Virus record (IMG/VR): IMGVR_UViG_3300030329_004367
Coordinates: 1 to 51,861 of that record
Origin: a virus
Reading direction: 5' to 3' (one strand)
Length of the DNA stretch: 51,861 nucleotides
The position numbers and the translations under genes are program-made. The notes under the pieces were generated by a model. That model was not told where the DNA came from. It saw only the letters and a list, made by a program, of their open reading frames with translations, and searched no databases. Below, in pieces: positions 10,364 to 18,600 of the stretch. The first letter of the stretch is position 1. Every line of letters starts with the position of its first letter.

Positions 10364-10452
10364 ATTGGGAGAGGTGTACACTACAGTAAGCGAACCGCAA
10401 GAACATACGAGCCGAGAGAACCAAGGAGGAGCTGTGCACGTCCTCTCCCAAT
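10364..10452 (-). ncRNA. Compact GC-rich structured RNA in the late operon
   Basis: An 89-nt element between two late genes. The ends form a perfect 11-bp stem (ATTGGGAGAGG with CCTCTCCCAAT). Past a small internal loop, a second helix forms between GTGTACAC-like and GTGCAC-like arms. The interior is clearly more GC-rich than the surrounding genes. No U-tract follows on the minus strand, so it is not an ordinary terminator. The downstream ribosome binding site lies just outside the stem. It could be a processing or stability element, a translational regulator or an independent small RNA. Confidence 0.6.
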
Positions 10453-10463
10453 TATAATTTAAC

Positions 10464-10652
10464 TTAAGCCTTGTTAATTGCATCTTTTAACACTTCTTCA
10501 ACAGATGAATATAAAGCATCAAGTATCTTGCCTTCAGTCTTTTCAGATATAAAAGGTATATCTACATTATCATTTAAAGCTTTCAATACCTTAGCTTTCA
10601 TGTCATCATTGAATAGATATTGATTCATTAATGCTTTTACTTCTTCGTTCAT
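10464..10652 (-). CDS. Small acidic protein, 62 aa, of the lysis-region cluster
   Basis: No family recognised. Helical, acidic and without cysteines; a four-helix-like pattern is possible. Its ATG overlaps the stop of the upstream 78-residue gene (ATGA), and the structured RNA follows it. It may belong to the holin-like cluster, by position only. Confidence 0.6.
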   Translation of the reverse strand: MNEEVKALMNQYLFNDDMKAKVLKALNDNVDIPFISEKTEGKILDALYSSVEEVLKDAINKA

Positions 10653-10885
10653 TTCTTCTCCTTTATTTTCTTTTTACATTTATTACATGATACGAAATCT
10701 CTCGGTTCATGCGCTATTTCATCTAATGCTTTTATTCTTTGTTTTAATCCAAAGACATCTAATTCTAATTCATCAATTCTTTTATCTGCATCATTGGGTT
10801 CTTCTACATAAGATAAGATTTTATCAAGCTTAAATTGCTTTGCTAACAACTTTACTACTGCATTTACTACCAGTGCTTGAATCAT
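10649..10885 (-). CDS. Small coiled-coil protein with terminal CxxC
   Basis: 78 residues. A mildly amphipathic N-terminus (IQALVVNAVVKLLAKQ) is followed by a coiled-coil-like stretch and a basic C-terminus with CNKC. The two cysteines could hold half a zinc site or a disulfide. It abuts the holin-like gene upstream and overlaps the next gene by 4 nt. A lysis-accessory role is possible; function unknown. Confidence 0.65.
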   Translation of the reverse strand: MIQALVVNAVVKLLAKQFKLDKILSYVEEPNDADKRIDELELDVFGLKQRIKALDEIAHEPRDFVSCNKCKKKIKEKK

Positions 10886-11148
10886 TATTTAACCTTTCCA
10901 ATCAATCTTTCTAATATTCCTACAAGAGATGCATAACTAGCTTTAATCTCTTTCACGTCTATAGTATGCTTTTTAAGGGCGTTAATAAGCCCAATAACGA
11001 TACCTTCCAATCTGCCAAAAGATTCACGCATCTCCCTTTGCAATTCGTTCTGTATGAACTGATTTTGCTTCCATATGAAGTATCCAAATGCCATACACAT
11101 TGCTACTGGTACTCCGACCCTTTCTATTATCTCTACAAATGTATCCAT
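10885..11148 (-). CDS. Putative holin-like membrane protein, 87 aa
   Basis: One predicted transmembrane helix lies near the N-terminus (VGVPVAMCMAFGYFIW, about residues 12-27). A long charged helix follows (KQNQFIQNELQREM onward). This single-helix-plus-coil layout resembles BhlA-type phage holins or bacteriocin-release proteins. It sits 1 nt from the phosphoesterase gene and near another tiny membrane protein (11938-12090), as in a lysis cassette. It could instead be a non-lytic membrane protein. Confidence 0.6.
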   Translation of the reverse strand: MDTFVEIIERVGVPVAMCMAFGYFIWKQNQFIQNELQREMRESFGRLEGIVIGLINALKKHTIDVKEIKASYASLVGILERLIGKVK

Positions 11149-11927
11149 TATCCTTCAATCAATTCACCCCACAAGGAAGTTTTACCATTTATGATTTGTA
11201 TTACATGGACTGTAAACAATCCACCCTTATAAAAATCTACTATTGCAAAAGCATGTGCCCAGTTTATACTCCTATTATCAAGCCAATCATTAGCTTTTGG
11301 ATTCATATCCTTTAAGCAACCAATACTCCATGCTGCTTTTGGGCCGTCCATATGAGTAGCTGTCATATGCTGTAAATCATGCCAATGCCCATACATTATA
11401 TTGCATCCTAGTTTTCTAAGATGATTTGCTGTGTGATACTGACCACCATATTGATGACCGTGATAAAAATAAAGCTTCCCTAATTTAAGGTGCTTTCCAA
11501 ATGGATAGTATTTATAACCTCTATCCTTCAGGTTTACAGCATTGGCAAACTTAAACTTTGGTATATAAGGGTACATCTCAACACACATATTAAGCCAGTT
11601 ATCATGATTACCTTCTGTAAAGTACTTTTCCTTACACTTAACTTTATCAAGAGATTCATCAATCTGATCCATACCTTTATTTACATCTTCTAGATCTTTT
11701 GTAAAATCTACAATTAAATATTCCAATGGGGGTTTGCGTTTTCTTTTAAATCTCCAAGCACTAAACGCATGAAACTCTCCTACATCTCCCAGATCAATAT
11801 ATGCATCTGGTTTTACTATCTCAATGGTTCGCTTTACACAATTAATTGCCTTTTGGTCATGTAATGGAAAATGCTTATCCGGTGTAACTATGACTCTTTT
11901 AACTACTCCTTTATCAGCCTTCGGCAT
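11148..11927 (-). CDS. Calcineurin-like metallophosphoesterase
   Basis: 259 residues with the full metal-binding set of the family: D17-x-H19, GD at 47-48, GNHD at 106-109, GH at 157-158 and GHWH at 180-183. The enzyme should hydrolyse phosphomonoesters or diesters with two metal ions; its substrate cannot be read from the sequence. AAGGAG precedes the ATG. It lies in the late operon between two small membrane-protein genes, so it may act late in infection. Late phage phosphoesterases of unknown role are common. Confidence 0.88.
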   Translation of the reverse strand: MPKADKGVVKRVIVTPDKHFPLHDQKAINCVKRTIEIVKPDAYIDLGDVGEFHAFSAWRFKRKRKPPLEYLIVDFTKDLEDVNKGMDQIDESLDKVKCKEKYFTEGNHDNWLNMCVEMYPYIPKFKFANAVNLKDRGYKYYPFGKHLKLGKLYFYHGHQYGGQYHTANHLRKLGCNIMYGHWHDLQHMTATHMDGPKAAWSIGCLKDMNPKANDWLDNRSINWAHAFAIVDFYKGGLFTVHVIQIINGKTSLWGELIEG

Positions 11928-11937
11928 ATTGCTCTCC

Positions 11938-12090
11938 TTATTCTGTTCTCAATTCCTTCCTTATCTTAATAATAAGATATATAAGTGTAGCTATTCCTAC
12001 ACCTAGTGATACAACCTCTGGAAGCCACCCACTAATAGATAACCACCATCCTCCCATACCTGCTCCTGTTGTCTTTAACGTATCTAACAT
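11938..12090 (-). CDS. Small single-TM protein, putative class II-like holin
   Basis: 50 residues from ATG at 12090 to TAA at 11938. A Gly/Trp-rich N-terminus precedes a hydrophobic segment (VVSLGVGIATLIYLIIKI), and a short basic tail (RKELRTE) ends the protein. The overall plan is that of small T7-type holins. AAAAGG lies 6 nt before the start. It sits between a structural gene and the phosphoesterase, near another holin-like gene. The endolysin is encoded about 17 kb away beside the terminase. Confidence 0.65.
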   Translation of the reverse strand: MLDTLKTTGAGMGGWWLSISGWLPEVVSLGVGIATLIYLIIKIRKELRTE

Positions 12091-12091
12091 T

Positions 12092-12562
12092 TTAAACCTT
12101 TTCTATATTTATATAGCCACCATATATATAATCATCTGAAGCCGCAGGAGCAACCTTAACTACTATATAGTTTGTAGGGCCTGCTACCATTTCAGTATCA
12201 AAATCATACTCTGTTCCAACGTACCTTATTGGATCGCCAATGCCAGCAGATATCAATCCTATTACAACACATCCTACAACACACGCTTCATAAGCTAACA
12301 CCCTGTTAGTAGTGTCGGATCCGGCAATTTTAATTCCAGTAGCTTTATAGCCTTGAGGAACTACCACATGTGCATATATTTCCATGTCTGGATGTTCGAC
12401 TTTAAATTTATACTCAGATCCTACCGCAATATCTACTGCTGCAATATCACTAGCAGTCCTATCATCATTTTTCAAAAAATCGCTAGGAAGTATCTTAATT
12501 CGAGTCTGAGATCCATGCCATCCTTTTTCAGTTATCGGAGGATTGCTAATAGTTACTGACAT
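12092..12562 (-). CDS. Unrecognised structural-type protein, 156 aa
   Basis: Mostly beta-prone sequence with Gly, Val and Asp, and two closely spaced cysteines in a hydrophobic strand (EACVVGCVVIG). No domain recognised. Its ATG overlaps the stop of the upstream gene by 1 nt. Probably a minor virion component, by context. Confidence 0.7.
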   Translation of the reverse strand: MSVTISNPPITEKGWHGSQTRIKILPSDFLKNDDRTASDIAAVDIAVGSEYKFKVEHPDMEIYAHVVVPQGYKATGIKIAGSDTTNRVLAYEACVVGCVVIGLISAGIGDPIRYVGTEYDFDTEMVAGPTNYIVVKVAPAASDDYIYGGYINIEKV

Positions 12563-12945
12563 TAGTTAACTGAACATTCTGTTACTGTTAAGTTTTTATA
12601 GCCAGTTCCTGCATGTATAGCATTTACAACTCCAATCCATGTATTTGATGTGAACGTCCCGCCTTCAGGATTTAACCTTATGCCTTTATTAGCTACTGCA
12701 CTATTTTGTAATGAAAGATATATAACTGTATCGCTATCGTTCACTATTATAGAGCTTCTTCTATCAACATTTAACCCCAATACTGCAGTAGTACTTGTTC
12801 CTACAGTTACACTCTCTGTTGTAGCTATTGCATTAACCTCAGAAATATGATCTTCGACTTGAAGCCTAAGATTGTCACGAACTCGTGCTTTATAAGTCTT
12901 TCCATCTTCCCATACTCCTGCTATTTCTATTTTAGGTTGTGGCAT
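12562..12945 (-). CDS. Beta-rich small virion protein, 127 aa
   Basis: Val/Thr-rich. The second half (SDTVIYLSLQNSAVANKGI, then GTGYKNLTVTEC) resembles the compact beta-sandwich decoration or minor structural proteins found beside tail genes in many phages. It overlaps both neighbours by 1 nt. Role inferred from pattern and place. Confidence 0.7.
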   Translation of the reverse strand: MPQPKIEIAGVWEDGKTYKARVRDNLRLQVEDHISEVNAIATTESVTVGTSTTAVLGLNVDRRSSIIVNDSDTVIYLSLQNSAVANKGIRLNPEGGTFTSNTWIGVVNAIHAGTGYKNLTVTECSVN

Positions 12946-13286
12946 TACATGCTCTCCGTTACATTACTATTTCCACTACTATAGTAAGACTCTTTCTCAT
13001 TTAATACCATAGAATCTGTTTGCCCTTGTATAATCTTTTGTTTTGGATTATTTTGAGGTTCAGATGCTAATTCGGATACCTCTCCTGCAAGCATTTTGCT
13101 ATAAAGTTGATCTAAGTGCTTAATTAAAGAATGAGTAAATTTCATTCCTGTAAAGTCATTCGGCACACTAGCTTTAGTTTCTGGCGTATGCTGTGCAGGA
13201 GTAGATGCAGGATGAGGCGGTGCTTCTGCCTTTTTTGCATCTATATCTATCTTATAGTAGAGCTGATCTAGTAAATTAGGTCTCAT
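12945..13286 (-). CDS. Unrecognised 113-aa late protein
   Basis: A short helical N-terminus is followed by a Pro/Ala/Thr-rich linker (PPHPASTPAQHTPE), a helical stretch, and a Ser/Asn-rich end. The low-complexity middle suggests a flexible protein. No family recognised. It is translationally linked to the 127-residue gene downstream. Confidence 0.65.
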   Translation of the reverse strand: MRPNLLDQLYYKIDIDAKKAEAPPHPASTPAQHTPETKASVPNDFTGMKFTHSLIKHLDQLYSKMLAGEVSELASEPQNNPKQKIIQGQTDSMVLNEKESYYSSGNSNVTESM

Positions 13287-13430
13287 CTATCTATGCTTTC
13301 TAGGATATGAACGTCCACCTTTACCTGATTTTTTCATAGGTTTTACTCTTTTCATTATAGCCCCAAGTCCAGCAATACCTATACCTACTTGTGATTTGTC
13401 ATTTCCTGTTGAATCGTCTCTATCTGACAT
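13287..13430 (-). CDS. Small basic protein, 47 aa
   Basis: From ATG at 13428-13430 to TAG at 13287, with AAGGAG 6 nt upstream. An acidic N-terminus (MSDRDD) precedes a Gly/Ile-rich hydrophobic segment, and a Lys/Arg/Gly-rich tail ends in PRKHR. Resembles small basic proteins seen in late operons; function unknown. It fills an otherwise empty 170-base gap. Confidence 0.6.
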   Translation of the reverse strand: MSDRDDSTGNDKSQVGIGIAGLGAIMKRVKPMKKSGKGGRSYPRKHR

Positions 13431-13457
13431 TTTATTCTCCTTTTATTAAGATTGTTT

Positions 13458-13778
13458 TTACTTACCTATATATGCTAAAATATATTCTGTTGTTTCATCC
13501 ATAGTAATTTTATCGAATGCTCCATATACTATATCTCCATCTGATAAATGTACAACAGCACCAGAATAAGCTCCAGTAGTAGATAAATCATCACCTACTA
13601 CAGAATTTGCTTTTAAACCAGCAGTCCCATCTATAGCTTTAAATGCTACCCAATATTCAATGCCTTTATCTGAAGCTAAGACCTCTGATGTACCTTTTAT
13701 TAAATGGAAACCATTCTGGCCCAAGAACAAATTACCTGCTTCTTCGCCAGTCCATTCACGTATTCCTTTATGAGCCAT
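13458..13778 (-). CDS. Small virion-type protein A of a tandem paralogous pair
   Basis: 106 residues. It aligns by eye with the adjacent 129-residue protein: an N-terminal KG with a G.E..NL.L pattern, a central SVV.DDL motif and a later GD.(I/V)YG.F.K motif. This points to tandem duplication. Beta-rich and soluble, it could be a capsid decoration or minor tail protein. Its start overlaps the stop of its paralogue by 1 nt. Confidence 0.75.
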   Translation of the reverse strand: MAHKGIREWTGEEAGNLFLGQNGFHLIKGTSEVLASDKGIEYWVAFKAIDGTAGLKANSVVGDDLSTTGAYSGAVVHLSDGDIVYGAFDKITMDETTEYILAYIGK

Positions 13779-14167
13779 TACTGACCTCCTTTTATTAGTT
13801 TAACTATACTTCTACCTATACTTGGTTCCTCTAAAGAAACCTTTTCAAATTTTCCATAAATAGTATCTCCATAAGCTAATTGAAAATAATCACCTGTTTC
13901 GTTACCATGATTATACACTCCATCAGCTGCTAAAGTTAAATCGTCTGCAACTACAGACTTTGCAATAATTCCTACAGGCGTAGTGCCAGTACCAGTATTT
14001 TTTATTGCTATACAATATCCAGTATCTTTTGTAAAAGTTGCCTCTACATAAGTTGGATCTGTAGTTGAAGGGTCTCCTGTAATGATAAGTAATTCTTGAC
14101 CAGCTCCACATAAAGATAAATTACTACCTTCATCTCCAGCATATTTATAAGTACCTTTTTCAGCCAT
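13778..14167 (-). CDS. Small virion-type protein B of a tandem paralogous pair
   Basis: 129 residues. Shares the N-terminal KG...AGDEGSNLSL pattern, the SVVADDL core and the GDTIYGKFEK motif with its downstream neighbour, but is longer at the C-terminus. A decoration-type fold is plausible. Both copies keep intact frames and good ribosome binding sites, so both are probably used. Confidence 0.75.
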   Translation of the reverse strand: MAEKGTYKYAGDEGSNLSLCGAGQELLIITGDPSTTDPTYVEATFTKDTGYCIAIKNTGTGTTPVGIIAKSVVADDLTLAADGVYNHGNETGDYFQLAYGDTIYGKFEKVSLEEPSIGRSIVKLIKGGQ

Positions 14168-14544
14168 TATCTAAACTCCTTAAATCCTTGTACAATATTA
14201 GGCCCTGTTTTATAAGAAGAAGCACTCTTTTCTATTTGCCTTTTAAATTCTCTCATAAAAAATTCTCTTTTATCCATATCTCCTTCATCTTCAGCTATTT
14301 TAGCTTTAACAAAATATACTACAGCATTTGATTGATATCTATTTAAATCAAGCTCAGTCAATTCATCTTGTAGTGCTCCGGATCCGGAAGATGTGCTAGT
14401 ACCTCCTGCCATTATAGTATAATGCAATTCTAATCCAGCAGTAACTGATGTTAATGGACTTTTATATTCTCCATCATCTTCATCTTTTTCAATTATAGCA
14501 ATTTTATTTGCTTCATTATAGTATGCATATTTTTTAGAGGCCAT
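14167..14544 (-). CDS. Unrecognised small structural protein, 125 aa
   Basis: An N-terminal beta-prone half and a helical, charged C-terminal half (LDLNRYQSNAVVYFVKAK, then REFFMREFKRQIEK). Lies between the BACON-type connector gene and the paralogous pair. It could be a head-tail joining component; no family recognised. Confidence 0.7.
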   Translation of the reverse strand: MASKKYAYYNEANKIAIIEKDEDDGEYKSPLTSVTAGLELHYTIMAGGTSTSSGSGALQDELTELDLNRYQSNAVVYFVKAKIAEDEGDMDKREFFMREFKRQIEKSASSYKTGPNIVQGFKEFR

Positions 14545-14545
14545 A

Positions 14546-15388
14546 TTACGCTACCTTTATAATGATTGGGATTACTGTAGTAATAGTTCCGTCACTTACA
14601 GAAAATGACTGAGAATATGAACCTGTACTTAATCCACTTCTGTTTACGGTTAAAGTTATAGAATCTGTTTCATCACTATTTGTACCAGTTAATGCTGAAA
14701 ATGTAACATTAGAAGTCGCACTAGAGTCTATAGTCCAATTATAAGTAGATTCTCCGGAGTTAGAAATAGAAAGAGTTTTTTCAGTTTCTGTTGTCTCAAA
14801 TGTAAATGATAAGGGACTTAGAGTCATTACAGCTGCACCTATTGTCATATTTACAGGTATTGTAGCGCTACCGCCATTACTTGTAATTGAAATAGAGCCT
14901 GTATAGCTTCCTGCTGTGTCAGCTTTGCTATACGTAGCAGTAACAGTATCTACATCTGTCTTAGATTCTCCAGACAAAGGGGAAAGTGTTAGCCATGTGT
15001 CAGTTGTCGAAACATTCCATGTCAATGCTTTATATGCAGCCGCATCTGAGTCAGAGTTAGATATAGTAAATGTTTGAGAAGTTATACCAGCTATAGCTGT
15101 TAAAGAAGATACATTAACAGATAATGTTGGATCTGCTTCATCTATTATTACTGGCTTATAAATACTTCTTGGAACAGATCTTAACAATCCGTCATCATTA
15201 TTATGATCCTTTACCCTAATATCAAGAAGCTTAATAGCTTCTGATGGAATAGCATAATATCTCTGATCTTTAACTAAATCAATTTGAGATGTATTAGTAT
15301 GGGTCTCACTTATTAAAGCCATTTCAGTAAGAGCGTCTTTAATATAAGATAGGGCACGACCTGTTTGAGTCATGCCCACTCTTTCCAT
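14546..15388 (-). CDS. Connector-like protein with BACON/Ig-like domains
   Basis: About 280 residues from the chosen start at 15388, where AAGGAA lies 5 nt upstream and just past the previous stop. An upstream in-frame ATG at 15430 would overlap that gene. The first 85 residues (TGRALSYIKDALTEMA, then YYAIPSEAIKLLDIRV) look like a short head-tail adaptor module. Residues about 90-185 have the BACON signature (LTWNVSTTDTWLTLSPLSG, then TGSISITSNGG). A second Ig-like repeat ends the protein. BACON domains are thought to bind glycans or mucin. The fusion would place a binding domain on the neck or tail. Confidence 0.75.
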   Translation of the reverse strand: MERVGMTQTGRALSYIKDALTEMALISETHTNTSQIDLVKDQRYYAIPSEAIKLLDIRVKDHNNDDGLLRSVPRSIYKPVIIDEADPTLSVNVSSLTAIAGITSQTFTISNSDSDAAAYKALTWNVSTTDTWLTLSPLSGESKTDVDTVTATYSKADTAGSYTGSISITSNGGSATIPVNMTIGAAVMTLSPLSFTFETTETEKTLSISNSGESTYNWTIDSSATSNVTFSALTGTNSDETDSITLTVNRSGLSTGSYSQSFSVSDGTITTVIPIIIKVA

Positions 15389-15395
15389 TATTTCC

Positions 15396-15635
15396 TTAAT
15401 TAGCATCAGTTTCGCCTGTAGCTTTAGCATGGAGTTGTTTTAATACTCCTAAAGCTCCAGTTGCCTGAGTTCTTAATTCTCTTGCCCTAACTTCTGCATT
15501 GCTATATTCAGTTAATTGACCTTCCATATCTTTTATAGCTTGCTCTAATTCAGATATAGCTAAACTTGAATTTAGTTTTTCAACGTCTAACTTAGGTGTT
15601 GTGGTTGTTTCTTCTGTTGTTTTTGCTTTCGCCAT
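15396..15635 (-). CDS. Small coiled-coil protein, 79 aa
   Basis: A Thr-rich N-terminus is followed by a heptad-like helix (LNSSLAISELEQAIKDMEG onward), consistent with a coiled coil. It lies between the S74 tail-fibre gene and the BACON gene. Possibly a fibre chaperone or minor structural protein; this is inferred from place only. Confidence 0.7.
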   Translation of the reverse strand: MAKAKTTEETTTTPKLDVEKLNSSLAISELEQAIKDMEGQLTEYSNAEVRARELRTQATGALGVLKQLHAKATGETDAN

Positions 15636-15653
15636 TCTATTCTCCTTGGTTTA

Positions 15654-18600
15654 TTATTTTTTCTCTAGAGCTTCAACTTTTGCTGACAACTCTTGTACTG
15701 CTTTTACTAAATTTGAAAATAAAATCAATGTACCTCTACGACCCCAATTAGTCTGTATAATTTCAACTTCATCGCCTTTTTTATATGTTTTTCCATCATA
15801 ATCTACATTATCTTTTTTGACTGTATGCTTTACAGATTCTAATATATCAGGAAAAACTTCTCCTAATTCTTGTGCTACAAAGCCCATTTGAGTCTTTTTT
15901 TGCCAATCCTTTATTTTATGATTTTGAAAACTTTGATCTAAAAACTCATCTGTATACTTAAATGTTCTTGGTTTTATAGCATTTATTTTAGCCAAAGACC
16001 CAGTAAGGTCAGCAATATCTTTTTTTACTCTTCTATCCGAAGTAGTACCAGCAGCGTTTCCTGTGAACTGTATCCCACCAGAGCCATCTCCTTGAAATTC
16101 ATCAAGTGTAGCATGTGCATCATCAAATTCTAAATAAGCATTGTCTGTTGTAGGATCACCATTATGATTAATCATTAGAGTCATGCATTTTGAATCATTA
16201 TCCCCTGTACTATTCGCTACTTTTAATACATTATTACTAGCTTGGCTGTATTGAATATGAACTGGATGAGCTGGCGCACTTACAGCACTACCCATTCCGA
16301 TTCTACCATCTCTTAATGTCATGTATCTAGCTGAGGTGCCATCTGTTGTAACGTGAAGAGACATAACAGCACTATGTTTAGCTGCTTCAGAATAGTCTTC
16401 TGTCTTACCAACTATTATATTCGCTGAATTTTTTTGACGTGCATCTGCAGACATTCTAATTTTAACTGTATCATCAGTATCATTAGTGCTATTGCTATTT
16501 GTTAACATCAAGCCTGTCATTTCACCATCTACACCCTTATTAATTTCTAATCCATCAGCATCTATATCGGCTGTTCCAATACCAACCTTTCCTCCCCCAA
16601 TGTACATAGTGTCATCATCAGTACCGGCTACAAAAGTTCTAAATATAAGAGCGCCATCTTCACTTCCATCGCTCGCATCTTTTATTCTAGCAAATATATC
16701 AGCATAACTAATCTTCTCAGGAGTACCTGCATCATTATTTCCAACAAAATTTAAATGACCTATATAATCATTGTCTGCTGGGGATGAACTATTCCTATAA
16801 AATCTTAAATCAGGAGCAGTATCTGCACTTGCGGATGTACTTTCTAAAAACAATATAGGATTTGTGTCGCTATCATTATCGTCTTTAAGATGTAGAAGAC
16901 CTTCTGGGTCTGTAGTACCCATACCTATATCACCATTTTCTCTAATACACATCTTGGTTCCCATAGAAGTACTATTATCTTGCTTAGTATCAAAGTCTAT
17001 CCTACCACCATATTTTGTTGCAGTAGTGCCGTCTGTTAAAAACTGTATTCTTGCAGGTTTTCTATGATCAGCATGCTGTTCAGGTAGATATGTAGTAATT
17101 TGCCCAAGAGCAAGATTATCAGCATCATTACTTGGACAATGAAATTCTAATATTCCAGTAGATGTTGCTGTAGCTGATGAAATTCCTGCAAGAGTTAAAA
17201 CAGTATGCTCTCCAGCATAACTTCCAGAATTTGCAGAACTAAGGCCTAAAGCTGTATTTCCTGATTTATCAACTAAAAACTTCATAAGTTGATCTGCATT
17301 CTGAATAGCTAATAAATGTGAATCACATTTTACTTGCCCAAAATCTGTATCATTATCTGGTAATGTTGTAGGATCAGAATCTACTGTAAATTCATTAGTC
17401 CCATTAATAGAATCTATTGTAAATATTTCTTCTGCACCAGACAAGCCTGTAGGCATTCCCACTGAATCTCCTAATAAAAGTCCATGATTATCAGATTGAA
17501 TAATCCTTACAGCTTCTGCTTTACCTCCACTACCATAAGTAGTATAGCCGGAAGAGTCAACGCCATCTAATGAAAAATTGGTAGCATCAATATATGTGAT
17601 TGTTGTAGTCCCAATAGAATTTAATTCAGTCATACCTACAACGCTATTAATATTTACTCTATCACCTGTTGAAAATCCATGTCCCCCACCTCCAGCACCA
17701 ACAGTTATTACACAAGGATTAGCTTTACTTGCTCCAGTTATACTTGCAGTTTGATATCCAGAAGTGGAATCAGAAAGGTTCACGCTTAAATTTCCTCGTA
17801 TTGAAAGATCTCCTAGAGCTGTTCCTGAATGCTTGTCTATTGCAACGTTAGCTGTAAATACAGCTGTACCAGAAGCTATCTTTCCTTCTACTGAAGTTTC
17901 TAAAGCCTGTAAAGCTTGTTTAGTGTTTTGATTATCAGCAATAGTAGAGCCTGTAAATGTTCCTAAATGATCTGAAGCTGCACCTACACCACTTAAAGTT
18001 GTTAAATGATCTATATCGAGATCTGCCTTTGTAGGCATTGCCATAGGAGTAAAAGTGTGAACAGCAGTAGGAGCATTGTAAGATAAAGTAGCTGCAGCGC
18101 CTCCTGCAGAAAATGAAGCTGTACTAGCAGTAGTTACTGATGGAAGTTGGTCTATCCATTTAGAACTTCCCGCATCATACATTAGCATTTCACCATCAGC
18201 AGCACCGGCTATAGTAACATCACCTATATCACCTATTGCGGCTGTTGCTGGAGACTGCCAAGTAGCGTCTCCTCTTAAAAATTTTGCTGTATCGCCAGTA
18301 GTAGGGGCAGGTACCAACCCATGAACACCCGGATCATTTGCTCCACTAGTAACATCCATTTGAGTATTTGCATGCCAACCCTCACCTCTGATTGTTCCGT
18401 CAACATCAAGCTTAACTGTTCCATCTGTTGGAGCTCCGCCACCAACTGAGACTTGATCTCCACCAGTAGTAAGATATACATAGTTAGAACCATGCAATGT
18501 CCAGCCAGCAGCTGAAGACGTTCCGGGTACAGCAGTTAATGTTACCCAAGAACCAGCCTTATAGCCCATAAAATCGCCACCTGCATATTTGATAGCTCCA

